The notes below the pieces were generated by a model. That model did no database searches. It was not told where the DNA came from and was given only the letters and a program-made list of their open reading frames with translations. A stretch of DNA of 64,000 nucleotides, taken from positions 4,906,501-4,970,500 of the forward strand of contig NZ_CP092831.1 in the NCBI RefSeq assembly GCF_022531965.1, read 5' to 3'. Source of the stretch: Paenibacillus peoriae (GTDB lineage Bacteria > Bacillota > Bacilli > Paenibacillales > Paenibacillaceae). This document shows, piece by piece, positions 46,311-55,177 of this stretch (the first letter of the stretch is position 1; each line of letters starts with the position of its first letter). The position numbers and the translations under genes were made by a program.

Positions 46311-47630
46311 ATGAATCGCACACAAGCCACTAGCCTCATCATCCCTCTCATTTCTATCGCCTGTCTGATCGGCGGGGGTTTCCTGCTCCAGACCAACGGA
46401 CAAGATCAAGTCAATGCTTCGCGATCCGTTAAAGGCACAACACTAAATGCGGATAGCATTCATGTATCTTTTGAACAAGTAGGAGGCAAAGTCCTGAACA
46501 TCCCGGTAACAGAAGAAACGAAGGTGAAAAAAGGAACTGTCCTTATGACTTTGGATTCCACAGATGTGGATCTGCAAATTGAGCAGCTGCGGACACAAAT
46601 TGCCCAGTTCAATACGCAAATCAGCCAACAACAACAATCCATCAATTTAGGCTATACACGGGCAGCAACTCAGGAAAAACAGGCACAGCTAGATATCGCG
46701 CAAGCTCAAGTGACTGAGAGTAAAAGTCAGGCAGCATTGCAGCGGGCACAAGCGGCTGAGCGTCAAGCCACTGCTGCGGAACAACAGGTCAATAACGGGG
46801 TTCGGGATGAAGATGTTCAGCAGCAACGAATTGCTGTAGCCTCAGCAACCAAAAACGTTCAGACTGCGCAGACCAACTATAAGCGTAATAAAGCACTCTA
46901 TGATGCAGGAAGTGCATCCAAAGCAGCGTTGGATGATGCCGAATCCTCTTTGACTTTAGCGACAAATCAGTTGAGTCAGCAAAAAGAGGCTCTACAAAAG
47001 CTACTTCATGGTGCCACTTCTGAAGAACGTATGCAGGCCAGTGAACAGACGACACAAGCAGCCGTTTCGGTAAAACAAGCCGAGGAAGAAATTCGCGGTG
47101 CCCAATTGTCCGTCGATCGTTCCAAGACCCAGCTGGAAACCATTCAGCAGAGTCGTCAACAGTTGGCAGATCAGAAGCTGGCTATTGACCTTTTAAAGCA
47201 ACAAAAAGACACACAGGAAGTTCAGCTTAAAACGTTGCTGCTCAAAAAAGAACGCCTGGTGTTAAAAGCACCACAGGATGGCAAGGTGACTTCGATTAGT
47301 ACCAAAGTCGGCGAAAATGTGGCGCAAGGTGCTCCTGTGATTACCCTGGAAACCAACGATTTATATTACGATCTCTATGTGAATGAAGAACAAGCGGGGA
47401 AATTCAAGGCCAATCAAGAAATTAAAACTCATATCTCTGGTCTCAATAAGGACTTGAAAGGTACGGTACGCTATGTAACTGCTGCACCACAATTCGCTAA
47501 TGTGAAGATGTCCCGTGAAAAAGGAGAAGCAGATACCGCTACATTCCAGATACGTGTATATGTAACAAGAGAAGCAGCTTTGCTACCAGGCATGACAGTT
47601 GAGGTGAATACAAATGAAATCTCTTCGTGA
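46311..47630 (+). CDS. HlyD/EmrA-type membrane fusion protein
   Basis: Efflux adaptor of 439 residues. One N-terminal helix (ATSLIIPLISIACLIGGGFLL) anchors it. A biotinyl-lipoyl half motif (VSFEQVGGKVLNIPVTEETKVKKGTVLMTLD) is followed by a long Gln/Ala-rich coiled coil (about 90-300) and the second half motif (VLKAPQDGKVTSISTKVGENVAQGAPVITLE). The ATG at 46311 follows AAGGAG; the in-frame ATG at 46287 has no ribosome site. It overlaps the permease gene by 17 bases. In a Gram-positive cell it probably extends the pump through the wall or stabilises it. Confidence 0.9.
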   Translation: MNRTQATSLIIPLISIACLIGGGFLLQTNGQDQVNASRSVKGTTLNADSIHVSFEQVGGKVLNIPVTEETKVKKGTVLMTLDSTDVDLQIEQLRTQIAQFNTQISQQQQSINLGYTRAATQEKQAQLDIAQAQVTESKSQAALQRAQAAERQATAAEQQVNNGVRDEDVQQQRIAVASATKNVQTAQTNYKRNKALYDAGSASKAALDDAESSLTLATNQLSQQKEALQKLLHGATSEERMQASEQTTQAAVSVKQAEEEIRGAQLSVDRSKTQLETIQQSRQQLADQKLAIDLLKQQKDTQEVQLKTLLLKKERLVLKAPQDGKVTSISTKVGENVAQGAPVITLETNDLYYDLYVNEEQAGKFKANQEIKTHISGLNKDLKGTVRYVTAAPQFANVKMSREKGEADTATFQIRVYVTREAALLPGMTVEVNTNEISS

Positions 47631-48864
47631 TGAATGGTCGTATCTGGTTCACTCCAAGTATCCGATTATAGCTATTATCTTCCCATTGATTGCCGTACTG
47701 GGGTATTCACTGTTGCTCCCAAGCAGCCAAATTAACGACGCTAACGTGGTAGTGGTGGATCAAGATAACACAGCTTACAGCCGTGAGTTCATTCAGAAAA
47801 TAAATGCTTCCCCGTATATGAACGTAGCTGAGATTGTTTCGTATACGGACAACCCTGAACAGTATTTTTATCATGAGCAATATTTGGCTGTTATTTCATT
47901 GCCGCATGGTTTAGAGGACAATCACAATCGTTCCCTCTCCAGCCGCGTGGGTCTCATTCTCGATAATACCAATGTACAATCTATTACTTCGATTCGTACA
48001 GCTATGCAGGAAATTAGCGTTTCCGAGAATATGGAACTGTCTGTTCCAGCTATGTTGAAAACCGGGATGAACGCAGAACAGGCTCAAGGGGCCCTCAATG
48101 GTATCGCCTTGGAAGTGCGTTCCATGTTTAATCCAACGAATGACTATCAGAATACGACGATACTTGCATTCACTTGTATGTTCTCTTTTATGATACTGAA
48201 TATAAATAGCTTACCTCTGGTCGCCAGACTCCGGGTTTCCAAGAGGCTGGCTGCTGAGCTGCAAAATCCGTTCAACATCCTGCTGCGTATGCTTCCTTAT
48301 ACGCTGTTTTCGACGGCTGGCTTAATCTTCTCTCTAGGGATGCTTAAAGTGTTTGGGGGAGGCCGTTTCGAGGCCAATCCAATTCTCTTTATAATTCCAG
48401 TTGTCCTGTATGTATTCGGTACCGTTTGTATCAATGTCCTGGTTGCATGGGGCGCTGCACATCCGGGAATAGCCATTGGCAGAATGGTGATGATACTCAT
48501 GCCTGCTTTTGTTCTATCAGGGGCTGTTCTTTCCAGATCACTGTTTCCACCTTTAGCGATTCAAATCGGTGATTTCTTCCCCTTTGTATGGATGTATAAA
48601 TTCCTGCGCACTATGGGTCTGCGTGGTGCACCTTTGCAGGAGATGCTTCCCGAACTCGGTTCTCTGTTACTATATGTGGGTGTACTCTCCTTGCTGGTGA
48701 TCGCCAGAGCCCTATGGGAGAAACAGAAGCTGGCCAAGCAGACTGCGGGCACTGCTTCTGAAAAGGGATTACCACATCCCGTTGTTCCAGCAAGCACAAC
48801 TGGCGGCGGGTTATCTATGCAAGGGGCACCATCAGCACCTATGCACGAGCCTATAAAAGGATAG
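47614..48864 (+). CDS. ABC-2 type permease
   Basis: Membrane protein of 416 residues. An N-terminal helix (YPIIAIIFPLIAVLGYSLLL) is followed by an extracytoplasmic domain of about 150 residues and five to six helices from residue 180 (FTCMFSFMILNINSLPLVARLRVSKRLAAELQNPFNILLRMLPY). It matches the ABC-2/YhgE-like permeases that pair with HlyD adaptors. No ATPase is encoded with it, so it must borrow one or work without. The C-terminal tail is Gly/Pro/Ser rich. It is regulated with the adaptor by MarR. Confidence 0.87.
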   Translation: MKSLRDEWSYLVHSKYPIIAIIFPLIAVLGYSLLLPSSQINDANVVVVDQDNTAYSREFIQKINASPYMNVAEIVSYTDNPEQYFYHEQYLAVISLPHGLEDNHNRSLSSRVGLILDNTNVQSITSIRTAMQEISVSENMELSVPAMLKTGMNAEQAQGALNGIALEVRSMFNPTNDYQNTTILAFTCMFSFMILNINSLPLVARLRVSKRLAAELQNPFNILLRMLPYTLFSTAGLIFSLGMLKVFGGGRFEANPILFIIPVVLYVFGTVCINVLVAWGAAHPGIAIGRMVMILMPAFVLSGAVLSRSLFPPLAIQIGDFFPFVWMYKFLRTMGLRGAPLQEMLPELGSLLLYVGVLSLLVIARALWEKQKLAKQTAGTASEKGLPHPVVPASTTGGGLSMQGAPSAPMHEPIKG

Positions 48865-48881
48865 AGTCTCGTCTACAAAAT

Positions 48882-48925
48882 AAAAAAGGGTTAAGTGCCG
48901 TCTAACGATCCTTAACCCTTTTTTT
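48882..48925 (+). terminator. Terminator of the MarR-efflux operon
   Basis: AAAAAAGGGTTAAG pairs with CTTAACCC followed by TTTTTTT. Confidence 0.92.
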
Positions 48926-48986
48926 ATAATCAGGATTTTGTAAAATCCTCAATAATATTAAATTATCATTGTTATCAGAATAAAAT

Positions 48987-49547
48987 TCACTTATATGCCC
49001 GACCTAATTGATAAGCGTGCTCCAGTAAACCTTCAATGTATTCTTTCGATTCGGATAAAGTATCATAGAAGAACTCCACCTTGGACTCTCTTACTCTTGC
49101 GTAACCAGCAATGGCTTTATTCAAATAATTAGTAACCAAATCGTGATATTCATACTTGATCAGATGTTCTTTCGTCCCCCCCGCCAAGCACATCCACAGA
49201 ACCTGCTTTGACGTGAACTCCTGAAGTAAACCTATGTTCCACACTTTATCCAGGTACCCTTTTAGCATGGACGGGACACTATACCACCATAATGGAAACA
49301 CAAAGACCAGAGCATCCGCAGCCACTATTCTATCCATCTCTTTCCGTGTTTCAGGAGCATATTGTTTATGGGTCGTATTCCAATCCAACTCATCTGCAGC
49401 GCTGTACACCGGATTGTATCCATCCCGATCCAAGTCCAAAATATCTACCTCGTGCTTATTCTCTTTCAATCCCTCTACAAAACGATTCATGACCGCAAGG
49501 GTTAGTGAATCTTCTCTAGGATGCGTGACGACCAATAAAACTTTCAT
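48987..49547 (-). CDS. NAD(P)H dehydrogenase (quinone)-like flavoprotein
   Basis: 186-residue member of the flavodoxin_2 group (KefG/NQO type). The FMN-binding start is MKVLLVVTHPREDSLTLAVMNRFVEGL. Then come ADALVFVFPLWWYSVPSMLKGYLDKVWN and LAGGTKEHL. Such enzymes reduce quinones by two electrons and protect against electrophiles. It is divergent from the third HxlR gene, which probably controls it. The ATG follows AAGAAGG. Confidence 0.87.
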   Translation of the reverse strand: MKVLLVVTHPREDSLTLAVMNRFVEGLKENKHEVDILDLDRDGYNPVYSAADELDWNTTHKQYAPETRKEMDRIVAADALVFVFPLWWYSVPSMLKGYLDKVWNIGLLQEFTSKQVLWMCLAGGTKEHLIKYEYHDLVTNYLNKAIAGYARVRESKVEFFYDTLSESKEYIEGLLEHAYQLGRAYK

Positions 49548-49625
49548 GTATCCGTAACCTTCTTTCTCCTCATAATTGGTGAACCCTGTCTACAGATGCT
49601 ATTATGGATGTTATACATTAAAGTG

Positions 49626-49641
49626 TGAAGTACGCACTTCA
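49626..49641. promoter_or_regulatory. Inverted repeat TGAAGT-acgc-ACTTCA
   Basis: Perfect palindrome between the NQO-like gene and the third HxlR gene, followed by GTAC-rich repeats to 49655. A candidate HxlR operator. Confidence 0.5.
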
Positions 49642-49709
49642 ATGTACTGTAGGTACTTTAAGGTTCCTTAGTGCTTTTTGTACTACAGATCGGAGAGGGG
49701 GAAAAGTCT

Positions 49710-50105
49710 ATGGAAGACAAAGCCAAAACCTATATGCTCGGGATCGAGGCAACTTTGGAGGTCATCAGTGGAAAGTGGAAAGGCATTATCCTACACCATT
49801 TAACCAGCGGCAGAAAACGTACATACGAACTTCGTCAACTCATTCCGAAAATCACCCAAAAAGTGCTCACCCAACAGCTTAGAGAGCTTGAAAAGGATGG
49901 AATCATCCACCGCATCATTTATAACCAAGTTCCCCCCAAAGTGGAATATGAGCTTAGTGAATATGGATGGGATTTTAAAGATCTGCTTGATCGTTTTTGC
50001 TTATGGGGAGAAGATCATTTGGATAGGATCTATGGAGATAAAACAAAGGTGTTGGAAGAGTATTCTGTGAAGGAGAAAAACGCCAAACAAGCACCACCCC
50101 TTTAA
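49710..50105 (+). CDS. HxlR-family regulator (3), N-terminal Cys missing
   Basis: 131 residues. It begins MEDKAKTYMLGIEATLEVISGKWKGIILHHL, then RQLIPKITQKVLTQQLRELEKDGIIHRIIYNQVPPKVEYELSEYG. Where relatives 1 and 2 have the sensing cysteine before the first helix, this one has no cysteine; the only one is near residue 100 (DRFCLWGED). GGAGAGGGGG precedes the ATG at 49710. Divergent from the NQO-like gene. It may sense by another mechanism. Confidence 0.88.
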   Translation: MEDKAKTYMLGIEATLEVISGKWKGIILHHLTSGRKRTYELRQLIPKITQKVLTQQLRELEKDGIIHRIIYNQVPPKVEYELSEYGWDFKDLLDRFCLWGEDHLDRIYGDKTKVLEEYSVKEKNAKQAPPL

Positions 50106-50150
50106 GGAGGCGTGCTTGCTGTAATACTATACCTAAGCTGTGTACCTTGT

Positions 50151-50573
50151 TTATTCACCAGTCTCCGAAAATTTCCGAATACGAGCCCCTACTTCATCCC
50201 GTACACGCTGGAATACGCTCCATTTCTCTTCTTCTGTTCCTTGTGCTTTAGCCGGATCATCAAATCCCCAATGTTCACGACGAACGTGCGGAGGTGTGAT
50301 AGGACATTTATCAGCAGCATCTCCGCACAAGGTCACAACCAAATCCGCGCTGTTCAGCAAAGCAGGATCTATAATATCTGAAGTTTGACCGGAAATATCC
50401 AACCCTACTTCATTCATCGCTTGCACCGCTTTAGGGTTAAGGCCGTGTGCTTCAATACCCGCACTGTATACATTCCAACGGTCTCCCAAGTATTTTTTGG
50501 CCCAGCCTTCTGCCATTTGACTGCGGCAAGAGTTACCAGTGCATAAAAAGTAAATTGTCTTTTTTTCCATCAT
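50151..50573 (-). CDS. arsC: Arsenate reductase, thioredoxin-coupled
   Basis: Reduces arsenate to arsenite in the cytoplasm (140 aa), with electrons from thioredoxin. It has the P-loop [23 protein letters not shown], and the resolving cysteines in [19 protein letters not shown], matching Bacillus ArsC almost throughout. The ATG at 50573 follows AAGGAG; the ATG at 50588 lies before it. It is the last gene of arsR-arsB-arsC. Confidence 0.95.
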   Translation of the reverse strand: MMEKKTIYFLCTGNSCRSQMAEGWAKKYLGDRWNVYSAGIEAHGLNPKAVQAMNEVGLDISGQTSDIIDPALLNSADLVVTLCGDAADKCPITPPHVRREHWGFDDPAKAQGTEEEKWSVFQRVRDEVGARIRKFSETGE

Positions 50574-50595
50574 TACCGTCTCCTTCAATGTTCCA

Positions 50596-51885
50596 TTATG
50601 AAATGATTAACCATAGATATAAGCCCAGTAGGGTCATAAAAAGTGTAGGAATGGTTAAGACAATGCCTGTCTTAAAATAAGTCCCCCAAGAAATTTTTAC
50701 GTTTTTCGAACGGAGCACATGCAGCCACAACAACGTGGCTAATGAACCGATCGGAGTTATTTTCGGTCCCAGATCAGAACCAATGACGTTAGCATAAATC
50801 AACGCCTCTTTGACCATACCAGTTGTATGGGTGGCATCAATGGCAAGCGCATTAATCATGACCGTAGGCATGTTATTCATGACCGACGAGATAATCGCCG
50901 CAATAAAACCCATGCCCATGGTGGCCACAAACATACCTTGACCGGCAGCCGCTTGAATCACATGGGCCAGCAGATCCGTCAAACCGGCATTACGTAGACC
51001 ATACACCACAACATACATTCCGATGGAGAAAAATACGATAGCCCATGGAGCACCCTTGATGACTTCTTTCATCGGCACTGCAGGGCTTCTACGCGCCATC
51101 AATAAGAAAAAGATAGCAATAATACCAGCCACCACCGAAACGGGAATATTAAAAAATTCGCATGCAAAGTAGCCAACGAACAAAACCGCGAGAACGATCC
51201 AGGACATACGGAACATCTTTGGATCTTTAATCGCTTCCGCAGGCCTGATTAATTGTGTCGCATCAAACGTTTTCGGAATTCTTTTACGGAAAAAAAGATA
51301 CAGTACTCCTATACTGGCTGCTAAAGAAAATAAATTAGGTACAATCATGCGACTCGCATATTCCATAAAGGTGATCCCAAAGAAATCGGCTGACACAATG
51401 TTGACCAAGTTGCTGACCACAAGCGGAAGCGACGTCGTGTCTGAAATAAAACCGCTCGCTATAATAAAAGGAAAAATCATTTTCTCATCCAATTTAAGTG
51501 CCCGAACCATCGCCAGTACAATCGGTGTCAGTATTAAGGCCGCACCGTCATTCGCAAAAAAAGCAGCAACAACGGCGCCAAGAATGGTCACATAAACAAA
51601 CATCCGGGTTCCGCTTCCTCGCGCAGCTCGTGCCATGTGAAGCGCCGCCCATTCGAAGAAGCCGATTTTATCAAGCACCAACGAAATCAGAATAATGGCT
51701 ACAAAAGCCAGTGTCGCATTCCAGACAATATGAGTAACTTCCCAAACATCATGCAAATCGACGACACCCACCAGCAAGGCGAGTATGGCACCGCCACAGG
51801 CAGACCATCCGATGGACAGATTTTTAGGCTGCCAGATCACCAATACTAAAGTGGCTAAAAATATAATGCATGCCAACAAAATCAA
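50596..51885 (-). CDS. arsB: Arsenite efflux pump ArsB
   Basis: Membrane transporter of 429 residues with about 12 helices. It exports arsenite or antimonite using the membrane potential. It begins [30 protein letters not shown] and contains [50 protein letters not shown], and [26 protein letters not shown], all ArsB signatures. It has its own operator-like site upstream. Confidence 0.95.
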   Translation of the reverse strand: MILLACIIFLATLVLVIWQPKNLSIGWSACGGAILALLVGVVDLHDVWEVTHIVWNATLAFVAIILISLVLDKIGFFEWAALHMARAARGSGTRMFVYVTILGAVVAAFFANDGAALILTPIVLAMVRALKLDEKMIFPFIIASGFISDTTSLPLVVSNLVNIVSADFFGITFMEYASRMIVPNLFSLAASIGVLYLFFRKRIPKTFDATQLIRPAEAIKDPKMFRMSWIVLAVLFVGYFACEFFNIPVSVVAGIIAIFFLLMARRSPAVPMKEVIKGAPWAIVFFSIGMYVVVYGLRNAGLTDLLAHVIQAAAGQGMFVATMGMGFIAAIISSVMNNMPTVMINALAIDATHTTGMVKEALIYANVIGSDLGPKITPIGSLATLLWLHVLRSKNVKISWGTYFKTGIVLTIPTLFMTLLGLYLWLIIS

Positions 51886-51910
51886 TGTTCTAAACCTCCA
51901 ATATATTACC

Positions 51911-51930
51911 TTATAAACATATACTTATAT
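51911..51930 (-). promoter_or_regulatory. ArsR box before arsB
   Basis: Minus strand ATATAAGTATATGTTTATAA. It matches the box before arsR at 17 of 20 positions, giving arsB an internal controlled start. Confidence 0.6.
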
Positions 51931-51971
51931 AATAGCACCGTTATCCCTCAAGGAGATACACGGAACAGTCT

Positions 51972-52322
51972 TTAGGATGAACAAGCTGAGGAATCCGGTT
52001 CACAAAATGTGATCGGCTCCTCTTTATTCAGCCATTTTAAAATTTGCTTGGAGTCTGGCATACGCTCAAGAACAGCTTGAATATGCGGCTTGTCGTCTAC
52101 GTTTAAGGAATAGTATACCCACTGACTTCGTCTCTCTTCTTTTACAATTCCTTGCGACTTTAATTTTCTCAAATGTTGGCTAATTGCTGGCTGCGTCATA
52201 TCAAAGATATCTACAAATTCGCAAACACACCACTCTCTTTCTCTTAGCAGGGAAAGCATAGCCAGTCGAGTTTTATCGCCCAATAGCTTTAAATGATCGG
52301 CTACATAACCTAGTTGATCCAA
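51972..52322 (-). CDS. arsR: Arsenic-responsive repressor ArsR
   Basis: ArsR/SmtB winged-helix repressor of 116 residues. It has LKLLGDKTRLAMLSLLREREWCVCEFVDIFDMTQPAISQHLRKLKSQG, with the CVC arsenite site in the recognition region and a wing (ERRSQWVYYSLN). The TTG at 52322 is chosen because AAGGGGG lies just before it; a GTG at 52340 has no ribosome site. Arsenite binding would release arsR, arsB and arsC from repression. Confidence 0.9.
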   Translation of the reverse strand: MDQLGYVADHLKLLGDKTRLAMLSLLREREWCVCEFVDIFDMTQPAISQHLRKLKSQGIVKEERRSQWVYYSLNVDDKPHIQAVLERMPDSKQILKWLNKEEPITFCEPDSSACSS

Positions 52323-52342
52323 TGTGTGACCCCCTTCCACTC

Positions 52343-52362
52343 ATATAACCATATGCTTATAT
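52343..52362 (-). promoter_or_regulatory. ArsR box before arsR
   Basis: Minus strand ATATAAGCATATGGTTATAT, a perfect ATATAA-N8-TTATAT inverted repeat about 20 bp upstream of the ribosome site. Confidence 0.65.
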
Positions 52363-52402
52363 ACTAATGGAGCTCGGGTTTAATATCAATAACGAATAAT
52401 AC

Positions 52403-53995
52403 TTATTCGTTCACCAATTGCATAATCCAGTCTTTTAGATCAACGATTCGCAGTGTTTTAGGCCGTGTATTCGTTCCAGAAATAATTAATGGGACAAGGG
52501 AATCTTTTTCGTGCAACGATCCATGAGCCCCTCCTCCAATGTGGGTGGGAGAACTTTCACCGACGAGTTCATATCCGGGTTGGACCGTGACGACAACATA
52601 TCTTCCTTCATGCGAATTCATTGCCCCGTGTAGCCTCGCCAATACGTCTGGATATTTTCCATACTTGATCCGGTTGTTATTCACCTTAATATCCACAAGG
52701 TCCTCTTCGCCCGACAAGGTCCACGATTGTCCATATTCATCGATGAATTTTCCACCGGGATGATAAGAAAACAGCTTACCCGTTTTCCCCTTTGTAACAT
52801 GAATATTGTTTTTACCATCTTTCATAGCGATAATGTCGAGCTTGTCCTCATTTTGTAAAAACTTCACCACGTCAGATAACTCCACCTTATCGTTAATCGC
52901 ATAGATATACGCCATTCGTTCATTAGCGGCAATCACGATTTGGTCTTCAGTTCTTACGGGTTGATTTAATTTTGCAATGCGGTAATGATTCAAAAGAGGC
53001 CTTATATCAACCGTTGCTGCCTGTCGATCATCATAAACCGCACTTTGTCCACTGTCACCCATGACAATCCATATCGCATTGTTTACAGCCTGTTCCCACG
53101 AACCATATGCGTTCAACACAGTTTGCAGTGCTTGATCTGCTTTTTCGATTCCCTCCAGTTGAGTCGGGCCCTTTCTATGCGCCAAATTATCATTCTCTGG
53201 AAAGTATGTGATGGTTACGTCTGGAAGTTTCTTCTGGCTGATTAGAAAAGCGGCATCTTTTGCGGAAAATTCATCGTTCATCCCAAATTTTTTCCACAAA
53301 GGAGTATTCCAGTTATTTTTCGGATTCAATTGTGCCAGAGCTGCATAAGATAACCATTTAGGCCCTGTTACTATCATTTTTTCTGGCACCCTGTTGCTAT
53401 TCGCTATGAAGTCAGGCACTTTTAAGGCATGTTTCGTTTTCCCTCTAAAGACAATAGCATTGATGGACGCGGATTCTTTTCCTTTGTCAGCCAATTCCTC
53501 ATGTATGGTTTTCGTTTTTTTGTTCAAATGGACTTGGTTTAATTGGTAAATTGCGTCTAAGAATACTTGTAGTTGGTCTATCTTTAAGGCTTCTTTGGCA
53601 CCATTGCCGTAGAGAATCATGCGTTTCTTTTGGTTGCTGTACCAAACGAGTCCGGGCACATGATGTTGGTCTGCATACGTTCCCGTTAATAATGTGCTGT
53701 CGATTGTCACAGACATCGTGGGAAATGAACTCACTACATGCGGAAAATATTGCCCTTGATTTAGGAGATATTGCATTGCGGGTGCACGGCCTTCTTGAAT
53801 TGCATCTTGCAAAGGCTTATCCATTAAAGAATCAATCAAGATCACAATGACAGGTTTTTTGCCCATTTGATTTACTGTGATAGGTGGCTTCACACTTTGT
53901 TGTTTTAGCTGTTGACTGGAGTCCGCTCTACACCCCAAGACCAACAACAATAAACCTAGCACTAGTGCTATGGTAACTTTATTTTTCATGCCCAT
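52403..53995 (-). CDS. Alkaline-phosphatase-superfamily phosphodiesterase lipoprotein
   Basis: Exported enzyme of 530 residues. The lipoprotein signal VTIALVLGLLLLVLGC puts the anchor cysteine at residue 22. KPVIVILIDSLMDKPLQDA carries the metal Asp; FPHVVSSFPTMSVTIDSTLLTGTYADQHHVPGLVWY carries the catalytic Thr/Ser region; then DVTITYFPENDNLAHRKGP, WIVMGDSGQSA, and HGSLHEKDSLVPLI near the end. It is of the type I phosphodiesterase/nucleotide pyrophosphatase group; the substrate is unknown. AAGGGA lies seven bases from the ATG. Confidence 0.85.
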   Translation of the reverse strand: MGMKNKVTIALVLGLLLLVLGCRADSSQQLKQQSVKPPITVNQMGKKPVIVILIDSLMDKPLQDAIQEGRAPAMQYLLNQGQYFPHVVSSFPTMSVTIDSTLLTGTYADQHHVPGLVWYSNQKKRMILYGNGAKEALKIDQLQVFLDAIYQLNQVHLNKKTKTIHEELADKGKESASINAIVFRGKTKHALKVPDFIANSNRVPEKMIVTGPKWLSYAALAQLNPKNNWNTPLWKKFGMNDEFSAKDAAFLISQKKLPDVTITYFPENDNLAHRKGPTQLEGIEKADQALQTVLNAYGSWEQAVNNAIWIVMGDSGQSAVYDDRQAATVDIRPLLNHYRIAKLNQPVRTEDQIVIAANERMAYIYAINDKVELSDVVKFLQNEDKLDIIAMKDGKNNIHVTKGKTGKLFSYHPGGKFIDEYGQSWTLSGEEDLVDIKVNNNRIKYGKYPDVLARLHGAMNSHEGRYVVVTVQPGYELVGESSPTHIGGGAHGSLHEKDSLVPLIISGTNTRPKTLRIVDLKDWIMQLVNE

Positions 53996-54180
53996 GTATG
54001 TGTCCCTTTCTTAGAAAAACTTGATCCTCTTATTTTTTTCTTGTACTAAAAAAATTATTCCTGCATTGGATCATCGGGACAAAGGTATCTCATACAAGCA
54101 ATTAAAGTTACACCTCCATGAATTTTTTGGATCTAATAGGCCAAATTTAAGATCAAACCATTCAGGGAGGGAACATAACC

Positions 54181-54954
54181 ATGACGACTACAAACATAAA
54201 CGAATACTCCATGCATTATATGGATTCCGGTGAAGGAATGGCCATCCTATTCATTCACCCTCCAGTACTCACAAGCTTAAATTTCACATACCAAATCCAA
54301 GGACTCTCGCCCCATTTTCGAACTATAGCTTTTGATATCAGAGGACACGGTAAAAGTCAGCCTTCCGAGCAAACGGTTACTTACCCTCTCATTGTCAAGG
54401 ATATTAAACATTTGATGGACCGGATGAGCCTTGATAAAGTATTTCTGTGTGGATATTCTACCGGAGGCTCGATAGTACTTGAATTCCTCTTGACTTATCC
54501 AGATCGGGCATGGGGAGGCATTGTTATCAGTGGAATGTCAGAAGTAAACGAAGGGCGACTAAGAAACAAAATTTCTTTGGGCATTGCTCTTTCCAAAATC
54601 GGTGCAGTCGGTACACTTGCCCTTTCTATTGCTTGGTCACAAACGAAACAGCTATCTTTGTTACGTAAGTTATTCAGCGATGCGAAGCAGGGAAATCCCA
54701 GGAATGTCGAGCAATATTATCGATACAGCTTGAAGTACAACTGCACCTCACGGCTCGGGGAAATCCAGCTTCCCGTCCTGCTTGTTTATGGTGAAGAGGA
54801 TAAGCACTTTCATCCCTATGCCAAAATATTGCATCAACAATTACCGAAGAGTGAGCTTGTTTTCATTGAAAAAGTCGATCACCGCCTTCCTACGAAGGCC
54901 GCCGGATCATTGAATGAACTGATTAAGCAGTTCGTAGATCGCTTCAGTCTTTAA
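54181..54954 (+). CDS. Alpha/beta hydrolase
   Basis: 257 residues. It has the oxyanion region AILFIHPPVL, DIRGHGKSQ, and the nucleophile elbow GYSTGG with Ser93. The acid is likely the Asp in VYGEEDKHFHP, and the histidine lies in KVDHRLPTKAAG. GGGAGGG lies upstream of the ATG. It is a single gene; the substrate is unknown (esters or lactones are possible). Confidence 0.87.
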   Translation: MTTTNINEYSMHYMDSGEGMAILFIHPPVLTSLNFTYQIQGLSPHFRTIAFDIRGHGKSQPSEQTVTYPLIVKDIKHLMDRMSLDKVFLCGYSTGGSIVLEFLLTYPDRAWGGIVISGMSEVNEGRLRNKISLGIALSKIGAVGTLALSIAWSQTKQLSLLRKLFSDAKQGNPRNVEQYYRYSLKYNCTSRLGEIQLPVLLVYGEEDKHFHPYAKILHQQLPKSELVFIEKVDHRLPTKAAGSLNELIKQFVDRFSL

Positions 54955-55074
54955 GGCAAATTCTACAGGAGAATTCCGCATACACATCTACACCCCACTC
55001 CTGATACTGTATCTTTGCCTGTATATGACCTTGCATATGACCTGCTCAAATAAGTGAAAAATAATATATAATAT

Positions 55075-55089
55075 TTTACACTATGTAAA
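55075..55089 (+). promoter_or_regulatory. Inverted repeat TTTACA-cta-TGTAAA before the MFS gene
   Basis: Perfect palindrome about 90 bp upstream of the SetA-like gene, with TATAGT at 55105-55110 as a possible -10. A candidate operator. Confidence 0.4.
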
Positions 55090-55177
55090 TATACAAATTA
55101 TGCTATAGTCATATGTAGTTTAGATGGGATAGGTATGTATTATTCTGCTTCTAAATCTGAAGGGGTGTAAAAATGAA

